From Sphingobacterium sp. PCS056 (GTDB lineage Bacteria; Bacteroidota; Bacteroidia; Sphingobacteriales; Sphingobacteriaceae), in assembly GCF_023273895.1 (NCBI RefSeq), contig NZ_CP096883.1, positions 744,001 to 808,000 of the forward strand: a stretch of 64,000 nt of DNA, in the 5' to 3' direction. Positions 26,289 through 33,818 of the stretch are shown here, in pieces. Within the stretch, counting starts at the first letter, position 1; each line of letters opens with the position of its first letter. The notes beneath the pieces are model-generated. The model did no database searches. It saw nothing but the letters and a program-made list of their open reading frames with translations, and was not told where the DNA came from. A program made the translations under genes and the position numbers.

Positions 26289-27121
26289 TTTAATAAAATA
26301 TACTGTACAATAAGAAAGAAGGCTGGCGCATTAAAAGTTAAGCTATCCATCCGATCCAATAGTCCGCCATGTCCCGGAATTAAAGTGCCTGTATCTTTGA
26401 CATGTGCTTTGCGCTTCATATAAGACATAAGCACATCTCCACCAAATCCCAATATCCCAAGTAATAATCCCATAAACGTAAAATTGAGTAAATCATAAAA
26501 TGAAAATAATAGATAACCCAATAGATTGCTCAGTAGCGTTGTCAACATAACACCTCCAATTAGCCCTTCCCAGGTTTTATTGGGGCTGATTTTTGGGACA
26601 ATCGGTTTATTGCCGAAGAATTTACCGGACAGGTATTGAAAAACATCATTTAGCTCGGTGACAACAACAATAAAGATAATTAATCGAAGGCCAAAATGAG
26701 ATATGATCGGATATTCAATAGATCGTATATATGCCAGGTAAGCAAAACAGATCAAAGTGATACAGAGTCCTATTCCAAAAGAAAGCAGAGCTTTAAAAGA
26801 AAATTTCCAGACGATGAATAAAATTATTAAGGCGATTAATATAGTAATAATAGCATAACGAAGATAAACAGTATCGGAAATAAAATAAATGAAATACGCC
26901 TGTAAACAAGTTAGCAAAACTAATAAAGGAAGAAAGGAGAAGTTTGGTTTGATCATCCTAAAAATTTCCTTCATCCCCTGAAAGGTAAGCAAGCTGACAA
27001 AGATTGTCATCGTTAGCGAATTAATAATGCCTAAAGAAAAAAGAATAATAATATATACCCAACTTTTCACACGGATAGGGACATCCGAAAATTTTCCATT
27101 AACAGGATCTTGCTCTTTCAT
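26285..27121 (-). CDS. CDP-diglyceride synthase-like cytidylyltransferase (YnbB-like)
   Basis: 278 aa, about eight TM helices. It has the CdsA family region ISPNKTWEGLIGGV and the C-terminal signature around HVKDTGTLIPGHGGLLDRMDS. The enzyme should activate phosphatidic acid or a similar lipid with CTP to give CDP-diacylglycerol. It sits between the CDP-alcohol phosphatidyltransferase (2 bp upstream) and the patatin (overlap). Because it is in a dedicated lipid operon, it may be a second, specialised CdsA rather than the housekeeping one. Confidence 0.9.
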   Translation of the reverse strand: MKEQDPVNGKFSDVPIRVKSWVYIIILFSLGIINSLTMTIFVSLLTFQGMKEIFRMIKPNFSFLPLLVLLTCLQAYFIYFISDTVYLRYAIITILIALIILFIVWKFSFKALLSFGIGLCITLICFAYLAYIRSIEYPIISHFGLRLIIFIVVVTELNDVFQYLSGKFFGNKPIVPKISPNKTWEGLIGGVMLTTLLSNLLGYLLFSFYDLLNFTFMGLLLGILGFGGDVLMSYMKRKAHVKDTGTLIPGHGGLLDRMDSLTFNAPAFFLIVQYILLK

Positions 27122-27123
27122 AT

Positions 27124-27720
27124 TTAGATTAAAGATTTTCTCAGCCTTGTTAACGTACTGATGATTAACAATATATTAATCATCGCAAAAATATATAAAG
27201 AACTATGCTGTAAGGACACTTGGCAGAAGGCTAATATTCCATACAGACCCACTAATAAAGCACGGTCACTTTTACCCATTGGCCCGTCGTATCGACGTGC
27301 AGTACCCACGACCTTTCCCATCAGACCCGCCATCTCGTTGATTATACTCAATATGATGAAGATAATAATCAGATAGAGACTTTCTGGAAGAAATTTAATC
27401 AACGGAAAAAAGACAAAAACATCAGATACGACATCTCCAATTTCATTTAACAATTCTCCTTTTTTGCTAGTTTGATTGTATGTCCTCGCCATCATACCAT
27501 CCAATGCATTTAAAGCCATACGAATCAGTAAACCTATAGGAAGAGCTAAAAAAAACCAGCTGCAATAATCAGCACTCCAAAATAATAAGCCAATCAGCAA
27601 TGAAAGTACGATCGAAGCTATGGTTATTTGATTTGCAGTCACATTTCTTTTATAGAAGAAAGCCAATATAGGCTTTAATAGTTGCTGAAATTTTGGCTTT
27701 AGTTTATATACAGAAATCAT
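27124..27720 (-). CDS. CDP-alcohol phosphatidyltransferase (YnbA-like)
   Basis: 198 aa, about six TM helices, first gene of the lipid operon. The family signature D-x2-DG-x2-AR-x8-G-x3-D-x3-D appears as NALDGMMAR, eight residues, GELLNEIGD. Thus the first and third Asp are Asn while the second and fourth remain. As I recall it, E. coli YnbA shows the same substitutions, so this looks like a subfamily trait, not a mutation. The enzyme should transfer a phospholipid group from CDP-diacylglycerol to an alcohol; the acceptor is unknown. Confidence 0.88.
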   Translation of the reverse strand: MISVYKLKPKFQQLLKPILAFFYKRNVTANQITIASIVLSLLIGLLFWSADYCSWFFLALPIGLLIRMALNALDGMMARTYNQTSKKGELLNEIGDVVSDVFVFFPLIKFLPESLYLIIIFIILSIINEMAGLMGKVVGTARRYDGPMGKSDRALLVGLYGILAFCQVSLQHSSLYIFAMINILLIISTLTRLRKSLI

Positions 27721-27800
27721 GTGTTAGTATTAGTTATTGTTAAAATAAATAAAAAAGGCACTTTTCGCAATATAGAATCAAATATACTCCACATTTCTTT

Positions 27801-27838
27801 TAATCGCTCTAAAGTTTTGCGAAACTTTAGAGCGATTA
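27801..27838. repeat. perfect 17-bp inverted repeat upstream of the lipid operon
   Basis: TAATCGCTCTAAAGTTT and its exact reverse complement flank a TGCG loop. It lies about 80 bp upstream of the CDP-alcohol phosphatidyltransferase start. No T run follows on either strand, so it may be an operator or an RNA structure rather than a terminator. Confidence 0.6.
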
Positions 27839-27875
27839 ACTAAGGCTAGTTTGAGATCTTCATATCACCCATAAT

Positions 27876-27907
27876 ACAAAAAGGTAAGTATCGACGATAC
27901 TTACCTT
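27876..27907 (-). terminator. terminator of the ABC-F gene
   Basis: Stem AAGGTAAGTAT / ATACTTACCTT with a 5-nt loop (27881-27907). Read on the minus strand it ends in a short T run. It lies 25 bp after the ABC-F stop. Confidence 0.75.
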
Positions 27908-27932
27908 TCCTGACTCGATATTCGATTATAAT

Positions 27933-29564
27933 TTACCGTTCGATATCTTTTAAGCTATTCATTTTCTTATATTCAAGAAATCCTTTTATATCTTCAAAAT
28001 GTTCACGAACGCGTTTATTTCCAAATTCAAATACTTTCTTAGCTAGGCCATCCAGAAAATCACGATCATGCGATACTAAAATCAAAGTTCCATCAAAATC
28101 TTGGAGAGCATCTTTAATAATATCTTTCGTTTTCATATCCAAGTGGTTGGTAGGTTCATCCAGAATAAGAACATTTACCGGCTCTAGCAGTAATTTTATC
28201 ATCGCTAATCGTGTTTTTTCACCACCAGATAAAACCTTTACCTTTTTTGTTGTATCATCTCCGCTAAACATAAAAGCACCTAATAGATCTTTTATTTTAA
28301 CTCTAACGTCACCTACAGCAATTTGATCTATCGTATCAAATACGGTTAATTCGCCATCCAAAAGCGCAGCTTGATTTTGTGCAAAATAACCGATTTTAGC
28401 ATTATGTCCTATTTTCAATGAACCTTCATAATCGATCTCCCCCATGATAGCTTTGATCATAGTTGATTTTCCTTCACCATTCTTACCTACAAAAGCGACT
28501 TTTTCACCACGTTCGATGACCATATCAGCTTTTTGAAAAACAACGTGGTCACCGTATTTTTTAGTTAACTCCTCCACGATGACAGGATATTGCCCTGATC
28601 GTGGTGAAGGTGGAAATTTCAATCTTAATGCCGATGTATCGACCTCATCAATCTCAATGACATCTAATTTTTCCAACATCTTGACACGAGATTGGACTTG
28701 AAGAGTTTTTGAATATGTACCTCTAAATCGATCTATAAACTCCTGATTATCGGCGATGAAACGTTGTTGTTCCTCATAAGCTTTCAGTTGATGCTGACGA
28801 CGTTCCTTTCTCAATTCCAGATAGTGGCTATATTTTGCCTTATAGTCATAGATACGCCCCATTGTAACCTCTATAGTGCGGTTAGTGATCGTATCAACAA
28901 AAGCCCTATCGTGTGAAATAACAATAACAGCCTTCGCTGAATTCAATAGAAAATCCTCTAACCATTGAATACTTTCAATATCCATATGGTTGGTCGGCTC
29001 ATCCAATAATATTAAATCTGGTTTTTTCAATAAAATTTTTGCCAATTCAATACGCATGCGCCATCCACCCGAAAATTCTGAAGTTTGACGCGTAAAATCC
29101 GAACGCTCAAAACCTAAACCTTTTAATACTTTTTCAACCTCTGCATCATAGTTAACTTCCTCAATCGAATAAAATTTCTCACTTAACTCGGATACTCTTT
29201 CTATAAGTTTCATGTAATCATCAGTTTCATAATCTGTTCTTACATTTAACTGTTCGTTCAACTGCTCCAGTTCATCACGCATATGATAAGCCTCTTCAAA
29301 AGCTTTTGACGTTTCCTCAAAGACTGTCACATTATCTTGCGTTAATAAATGCTGGGGTAAGTATGCAATAACTGCATCTTTTGGACCAGATACATTACCT
29401 GTCGTAGGCTTACCTGCGCCAGCAATAATCTTCAATAATGTCGATTTACCCGCTCCATTTTTTCCCATTAGAGCAATTTTATCATTCTCATTAATTGAAA
29501 ATGATACATCACTGAAAAGAGTTGTTCCACCAAAGGAAACTGAAATATTATTTACGTTAATCAC
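27933..29564 (-). CDS. ABC-F family ATPase
   Basis: 543 aa from a GTG at base 29564 (reading INVNNISVSFGGTTLFSD next). A Met at 29651 exists, but it adds a Lys/Arg-rich leader and lies upstream of a good promoter box at 29586-29593, so the GTG is preferred. Two ABC domains with Walker A GKNGAGKST and GKNGEGKST, signatures SGGWR and SGGEK, and LILLDEPTNHMD / LILDEPTNHLD, joined by the charged linker of ABC-F proteins. No TM segments. ABC-F proteins act on ribosomes as translation factors or in antibiotic protection; which one is not evident. Confidence 0.93.
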   Translation of the reverse strand: MINVNNISVSFGGTTLFSDVSFSINENDKIALMGKNGAGKSTLLKIIAGAGKPTTGNVSGPKDAVIAYLPQHLLTQDNVTVFEETSKAFEEAYHMRDELEQLNEQLNVRTDYETDDYMKLIERVSELSEKFYSIEEVNYDAEVEKVLKGLGFERSDFTRQTSEFSGGWRMRIELAKILLKKPDLILLDEPTNHMDIESIQWLEDFLLNSAKAVIVISHDRAFVDTITNRTIEVTMGRIYDYKAKYSHYLELRKERRQHQLKAYEEQQRFIADNQEFIDRFRGTYSKTLQVQSRVKMLEKLDVIEIDEVDTSALRLKFPPSPRSGQYPVIVEELTKKYGDHVVFQKADMVIERGEKVAFVGKNGEGKSTMIKAIMGEIDYEGSLKIGHNAKIGYFAQNQAALLDGELTVFDTIDQIAVGDVRVKIKDLLGAFMFSGDDTTKKVKVLSGGEKTRLAMIKLLLEPVNVLILDEPTNHLDMKTKDIIKDALQDFDGTLILVSHDRDFLDGLAKKVFEFGNKRVREHFEDIKGFLEYKKMNSLKDIER

Positions 29565-29585
29565 TTTTATTCGCTTTTTTTTGCG

Positions 29586-29593
29586 CAAAGATA
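29586..29593 (-). promoter_or_regulatory. -7 promoter box of the ABC-F gene (TATCTTTG on minus strand)
   Basis: CAAAGATA on the plus strand reads TATCTTTG on the minus strand, a full match to TAnnTTTG, 21 nt before the GTG start. It supports the shorter protein start. Confidence 0.5.
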
Positions 29594-29701
29594 AGCGAAT
29601 CAATCTTATAAATGTAGTAAGTATTATTTTTATGGTAAATGCAGAGTTCATTATTGTTAGAAATTATATGAAGCTCATACCTATTTATTTTCGCACGCCC
29701 G

Positions 29702-29726
29702 CGTGACGATGTTTGACATCGTCACG
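29702..29726. repeat. perfect hairpin between ABC-F and trmD
   Basis: CGTGACGATGT / ACATCGTCACG, 11 bp with a 3-nt loop, GC-richer than its surroundings. It sits between divergent genes, where a terminator is not expected; it could bind a regulator. A similar isolated hairpin occurs at 27801-27838, though with different sequence. Confidence 0.5.
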
Positions 29727-29764
29727 TATAAAAGAAATTAATAATAGTAATTTTCAATTTTGTG

Positions 29765-29772
29765 TATCTTTG
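29765..29772 (+). promoter_or_regulatory. -7 promoter box of trmD (TATCTTTG)
   Basis: TATCTTTG fits TAnnTTTG and ends 4 nt before the trmD ATG, predicting a leaderless or nearly leaderless mRNA. Confidence 0.55.
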
Positions 29773-29776
29773 TCAC

Positions 29777-30454
29777 ATGCGATTTGATATAATTACCGTA
29801 CTTCCAAGTTTATTAGAAAGCCCGTTTGCGCATTCTATTTTACAGCGAGCACAGAAAAAAGGTTTGGCTGAAATTGTTGTGCATAATCTTCGTGATTATG
29901 CGACCAATAAGCAAAAAAGTGTTGACGACTATCCATATGGAGGAGGTTCGGGTATGGTGATGCAAATAGAACCTTTTGCTGCATGTATTGAGAAACTTCA
30001 GTCTGAGCGAAATTATGATGAAATCATATTTATGTCCCCTGATGGAGAAACTCTCAATCAAGAAATAGCAAATAATCTATCTACGAAGGGCAATATGATG
30101 ATTCTTTGTGGGCATTATAAAGGGATTGATCAGCGTATTCGAGATATTTATGTTACAAAAGAGATTTCTGTCGGTGATTATGTGTTATCTGGAGGAGAAT
30201 TACCAGCTGCCATTTTAACAGATGCTATCATCAGATTAATACCTGGAGTTTTGTCTGACGAAACATCAGCTTTATCGGATTCCTTTCAAGACGGATTATT
30301 AGATGCACCCATTTATACGCGTCCAGCAGATTGGAAAGGCCATAAAGTTCCTGATGTTTTACTCAGCGGACATGAAGCTAAAATTTCAGCTTGGCGAGAC
30401 GAACAACAACTTATTCGTACCCGAGAAAGACGACCTGATTTATTAAATGACTAA
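29777..30454 (+). CDS. trmD: tRNA (guanine-N1)-methyltransferase TrmD
   Basis: 225 aa from the ATG at 29777 ([13 protein letters not shown]); the upstream in-frame GTG at 29762 overlaps the promoter box. Signature regions [26 protein letters not shown] and [14 protein letters not shown] form the SPOUT trefoil knot. It methylates N1 of G37 in tRNAs with G36, preventing frameshifts; it is essential in most bacteria. In many genomes trmD lies with rpsP, rimM and rplS; here it stands alone. Confidence 0.96.
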   Translation: MRFDIITVLPSLLESPFAHSILQRAQKKGLAEIVVHNLRDYATNKQKSVDDYPYGGGSGMVMQIEPFAACIEKLQSERNYDEIIFMSPDGETLNQEIANNLSTKGNMMILCGHYKGIDQRIRDIYVTKEISVGDYVLSGGELPAAILTDAIIRLIPGVLSDETSALSDSFQDGLLDAPIYTRPADWKGHKVPDVLLSGHEAKISAWRDEQQLIRTRERRPDLLND

Positions 30455-30491
30455 TAAATTTCACTTTTTATTGATTATTTATCATAAAAAG

Positions 30492-30521
30492 TTTGCATAA
30501 TCATTTTTTTTTATAAATTTG
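30492..30521 (+). promoter_or_regulatory. trp operon promoter
   Basis: TTTG (30492-30495) followed after 18 nt by TAAATTTG (30514-30521), close to the Bacteroidota TTTG-N19-21-TAnnTTTG promoter. The trp leader peptide ATG begins 7 nt later. Confidence 0.6.
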
Positions 30522-30528
30522 TGATACA

Positions 30529-30591
30529 ATGACGACAGTTAGAACATATACAAATTGGTGGTGGCCTGAAGCAATAAGCATCGGGAACTAA
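30529..30591 (+). CDS. trpL: trp operon leader peptide
   Basis: A 20-codon frame reading MTTVRTYTNWWWPEAISIGN, stop. Codons 10-12 are three consecutive TGG Trp codons. Such a run in a short frame directly between the promoter and an attenuator hairpin upstream of trpE is the hallmark of ribosome-mediated attenuation. The last codons (AGC ATC GGG) are themselves the antiterminator strand, so a ribosome reaching the stop codon would hide it. Confidence 0.88.
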   Translation: MTTVRTYTNWWWPEAISIGN

Positions 30592-30654
30592 TTGGTATTG
30601 TCAAAATATTTCATAATCAACCAAAACCATTTATGGAAGTTCAAACCCGATGCT
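30577..30654 (+). promoter_or_regulatory. trp antiterminator (2:3) pairing
   Basis: AGCATCGGG (30577-30585, inside the leader peptide) is perfectly complementary to CCCGATGCT (30646-30654), which includes the upstream arm of the terminator. A ribosome stalled at the Trp codons (30556-30564) leaves this pairing free and prevents termination. Confidence 0.75.
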
Positions 30655-30675
30655 ACTCAGTATCGGGTTTTTTTT
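30643..30675 (+). terminator. trp attenuator terminator (3:4)
   Basis: Stem AAACCCGAT / ATCGGGTTT with a 10-nt loop, followed by a run of eight T residues (30668-30675). It ends 22 bp before the trpE ATG. Confidence 0.88.
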
Positions 30676-30697
30676 ATGTTTAAAATTAAAGAATAAA

Positions 30698-32101
30698 ATG
30701 AAATACACGTTTAAAACAAATCTTAAAAAATTGCTTGCTGATACGACAACACCAGTTAGCATCTATCTCAGATTACGTGATGTCTTTCCAAATAGCATAT
30801 TACTTGAAAGCTCTGACTATCATAGCAGAGACAACAATATCAGTTACATCTGTTGCCAATCGATTGCACATATCAAGTTAGATAGTCAGCAATTAGAAAT
30901 TGCGTATCCAAATGAAATGCTCATTATTAAGAGCAAGGAAGAAATCAATTTAAAAGAAGAGGTTGCTATTTTTAGAAAAGCTTTTGAAGCAACACACTCT
31001 ACAGAACGTAATATCATATCAAATGGATTATTTGGATATTTCACATTTGATACCATAGAGCATTTCGAAGATATCAAGCTGACAACGACTCCAAGTCCAA
31101 ATCTAGATATCCCGCATTTACAGTACCATGTGTACAAATACGTAATCGCGATCGACCATTTTCGCAACGAACTGTTTGTATATGAACATTTATTAGATGA
31201 TGAAGCATCAGAACTGGACAAACTTCAATATTTAATTCAAAATAAAAACTTTCCAGAGTATACCTTTCGCAGAACTGGAGAAGAGACTTCAAACAGATCC
31301 GATCAAGAACATCGCGAATTGGTGAAAAAGGTGAAAGAACATATCCAACGAGGCGACGTTTTCCAGATTGTTCCATCACGTGCTTTTTCAACACCTTTTC
31401 TAGGTGATGAATTTAATGTATATCGTGCGTTGCGATCTATTAATCCATCTCCCTATTTATTTTATTTTGATTACGGTAATTTCAAATTATTTGGTTCTTC
31501 GCCCGAAGCGCAGTTGACTATCAAAAATGGTGAAGCTACTATATATCCAATTGCTGGAACTTTCAAACGTACCGGCAATATGGAAGAAGATATTAAAATC
31601 GCCGAACAGCTTAAAAACGATCCAAAAGAATCAGCTGAACATGTGATGCTTGTCGATTTAGCAAGAAATGATTTAAGCAGACACTGTAGCCATGTCGAAG
31701 TAAAATCATATAAAGAAGCACAGTACTATTCGCATGTCATTCATTTAGTATCCAAAGTATCGGGCAAATTAAAGCCCGGAGTCAATCCCTTTGACGTTGT
31801 TGGCGATACTTACCCAGCGGGCACACTAAGCGGCGCCCCAAAGCACATGGCCCTTACACTGATAGACAGATATGAAGGTCAACAACGTTCGTTTTACAGC
31901 GGTGCGATTGGCTATATGGGTTTCAATGGTGACTTTAATCATGCCATTATGATCCGTTCATTCTTAAGCAAACAAAATCTACTGAACTACCAAGCGGGCG
32001 GTGGTATTGTACTCGACTCAGACCCTGAGATGGAATTACAAGAAGTAAATAATAAAATAGCAGCTTTGAGAAAAGCTTTAGAATTAGCAGAGACGTTATG
32101 A
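30698..32101 (+). CDS. trpE: anthranilate synthase component I
   Basis: 467 aa from the ATG at 30698; an earlier in-frame ATG at 30650 lies inside the attenuator. The N-terminal region has the LLESSD element associated with Trp feedback inhibition. The chorismate-binding domain has IVPSRAFS, LVDLARNDLSRHC and GTLSGAPKHMAL. With TrpG it converts chorismate and glutamine to anthranilate, the first step of tryptophan synthesis. It is controlled by the leader attenuator and overlaps the next gene by 4 bp (ATGA). Confidence 0.96.
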   Translation: MKYTFKTNLKKLLADTTTPVSIYLRLRDVFPNSILLESSDYHSRDNNISYICCQSIAHIKLDSQQLEIAYPNEMLIIKSKEEINLKEEVAIFRKAFEATHSTERNIISNGLFGYFTFDTIEHFEDIKLTTTPSPNLDIPHLQYHVYKYVIAIDHFRNELFVYEHLLDDEASELDKLQYLIQNKNFPEYTFRRTGEETSNRSDQEHRELVKKVKEHIQRGDVFQIVPSRAFSTPFLGDEFNVYRALRSINPSPYLFYFDYGNFKLFGSSPEAQLTIKNGEATIYPIAGTFKRTGNMEEDIKIAEQLKNDPKESAEHVMLVDLARNDLSRHCSHVEVKSYKEAQYYSHVIHLVSKVSGKLKPGVNPFDVVGDTYPAGTLSGAPKHMALTLIDRYEGQQRSFYSGAIGYMGFNGDFNHAIMIRSFLSKQNLLNYQAGGGIVLDSDPEMELQEVNNKIAALRKALELAETL

Positions 32102-32397
32102 TTAGACCGTTAGCATATTGTGATAACTTATCACACATACGTAGTTCAATTGATTGTATCGACTACAGAATTATAGAGCTTCTTGCACAGCGCGCTGAAT
32201 ATGTTCAACAAGCCGCTCACTACAAATCGTCACTAGAGGAAGTAAAGGCTGAGCAAAGAGTCATCAACATGCTCGAACAAAGAAACGAATGGGCATACTC
32301 CTTTAATATTGAAGGAAAACTAGTTGAAAGTATATTTCAATCTATTATCAATCATTTCATTAATAAAGAAACAGAAATTTTCCATGAGCAATCATAA
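32098..32397 (+). CDS. AroQ/PchB-type chorismate mutase-like protein inside the trp operon
   Basis: 99 aa, all helical. The sequence IRSSIDCIDYRIIELLAQRAEYVQQAAHYK, then EQRVINMLEQRNEWA, follows the AroQ chorismate mutase pattern and is closest in my reading to the PchB (isochorismate pyruvate lyase) branch. Conserved Arg and Lys positions for substrate binding are present. It overlaps both trpE (4 bp) and trpG (14 bp), so it is translated with them. A mutase competing for chorismate is unexpected between the two anthranilate synthase subunits. Confidence 0.8.
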   Translation: MIRPLAYCDNLSHIRSSIDCIDYRIIELLAQRAEYVQQAAHYKSSLEEVKAEQRVINMLEQRNEWAYSFNIEGKLVESIFQSIINHFINKETEIFHEQS

Positions 32398-32959
32398 AAT
32401 ATTAGTAATCGATAATTACGATTCTTTCACGTACAATTTGGTACACCTATTACAAGAGTGCGATCAAGAGTATACCGTATGGAGAAATGATAAATTCAAA
32501 TTAGAAGATGTAGCTGCTTTCGATAAAATTTTATTATCTCCAGGTCCCGGTATTCCTGAAGAAGCGGGCTTATTATTAGATGTCATTCGCGCATATGCTG
32601 ATACCAAGAGTATTTTGGGTATTTGTTTGGGACAACAAGCAATTGCAGAGGTTTTTGGAGGCAAATTGTATAACATGCCTCGACCACTTCACGGTGTTGC
32701 GACAGATTTAATTATCACCGATCCCGCTGAATCATTATTTGAAAATTATAGCAATCACAGCAAAATTGCCAGGTATCACTCTTGGGCAGTCGAAGCTTCC
32801 TCCTTACCCGCATCTTTAAAAATAACAGCAACTGATGAAGATGGTGTTATTATGGCACTATCTCACACAACGCTGGACGTAAAGGGGTTACAATTTCATC
32901 CCGAATCTGTCTTAACAGAAAATGGGAAACAATTAATTGAAAACTGGTTAAAAAAATAG
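32384..32959 (+). CDS. trpG: anthranilate synthase component II (glutamine amidotransferase)
   Basis: 191 aa from the ATG at 32384 (MSNHKILVIDNYDSFTYNLVH). A class I amidotransferase: oxyanion region LSPGPGIPEEAG, catalytic Cys in GICLGQQA, catalytic His/Glu in QFHPESV. It supplies ammonia from glutamine to TrpE. It may also serve 4-amino-4-deoxychorismate synthase if no separate PabA exists. The trpC gene starts 2 bp after its stop. Confidence 0.94.
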   Translation: MSNHKILVIDNYDSFTYNLVHLLQECDQEYTVWRNDKFKLEDVAAFDKILLSPGPGIPEEAGLLLDVIRAYADTKSILGICLGQQAIAEVFGGKLYNMPRPLHGVATDLIITDPAESLFENYSNHSKIARYHSWAVEASSLPASLKITATDEDGVIMALSHTTLDVKGLQFHPESVLTENGKQLIENWLKK

Positions 32960-32961
32960 AA

Positions 32962-33750
32962 ATGACAATTTTAGATAAAATAGTTGAAAGAAAGAGAATT
33001 GAAGTCGCTGAATCAAAATCCAAGGTATCAATTGAAGAATTAAGTCAATATCCACTCTTTGATAGAACTTGCTATTCACTAAAAGAATCTGTTCTTGATC
33101 CACAGCGTACTGGTATTATTTCAGAATATAAAAGAGCGTCTCCTTCCAAAGGCATAATTAATGACACCAACAGTGTTGCAGAGGTCGTCCAAGGGTATCA
33201 AGAAGCTGGAGCCTCAGCTATTTCTGTGCTTACAGATGCCGATTTTTTTCAAGGAAGTTTAGACGATTTAAAAGTAGCCAGAGAAGTATTGACCATTCCA
33301 TTACTGCGTAAAGAATTTATTATTGATAAATATCAAATTACCGAAGCCAAAGCTTATGGGGCTGATATTATATTATTAATAGCCGCATGTTTGAAAGTAG
33401 AAGAGATACAAGAACTATCAAGCTATGCAAAATCTTTAGGTCTAAATGTACTTTTAGAAGTTCATAACGAACAAGAATTAAAAGACAATTTATTTGATAC
33501 AATTGATGCCATAGGTGTTAACAACCGAAATCTAAAAGATTTTTCAGTATCACTTACACATTCTTACGATTTAGTCAACAAAATTCCTGATCATTATATA
33601 AAAGTATCTGAAAGCGGGATCTCAGATCCGAGCACAATTCGTGAATTAAAAAATATTGGTTATCAGTCTTTTCTTATTGGTGAAAACTTTATGAAAAGTA
33701 CCGATCCGGGCAAGGCATTAGCTAAATTTGTAGAAGAAATATTAAAATAA
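32962..33750 (+). CDS. trpC: indole-3-glycerol-phosphate synthase
   Basis: 262 aa TIM-barrel enzyme with the family motifs ILDKIVERKRIEV, EYKRASPSKG, LRKEFIID and ESGIS. It converts carboxyphenylaminodeoxyribulose phosphate to indole-3-glycerol phosphate. It ends the operon: the next gene has its own promoter and a different function. The enzymes of the steps on either side (TrpD, TrpF, TrpB, TrpA) are not in the window. Confidence 0.95.
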   Translation: MTILDKIVERKRIEVAESKSKVSIEELSQYPLFDRTCYSLKESVLDPQRTGIISEYKRASPSKGIINDTNSVAEVVQGYQEAGASAISVLTDADFFQGSLDDLKVAREVLTIPLLRKEFIIDKYQITEAKAYGADIILLIAACLKVEEIQELSSYAKSLGLNVLLEVHNEQELKDNLFDTIDAIGVNNRNLKDFSVSLTHSYDLVNKIPDHYIKVSESGISDPSTIRELKNIGYQSFLIGENFMKSTDPGKALAKFVEEILK

Positions 33751-33773
33751 TTTAAAACGAATCTAAATAAGAG

Positions 33774-33781
33774 TATATTTG
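33774..33781 (+). promoter_or_regulatory. -7 promoter box before the ECF sigma gene (TATATTTG)
   Basis: TATATTTG, a full TAnnTTTG match, 37 nt before the proposed TTG start codon. No good -33 element is visible. Confidence 0.4.
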
Positions 33782-33818
33782 CTATCTTAAATCACAGATT
33801 AAGTAGCGCCTTCTTATT

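Noticed and set aside
30650..30697. Longer TrpE beginning at 30650
   Set aside because: That start lies inside the attenuator terminator and adds residues unlike any TrpE; the ATG at 30698 is preferred.
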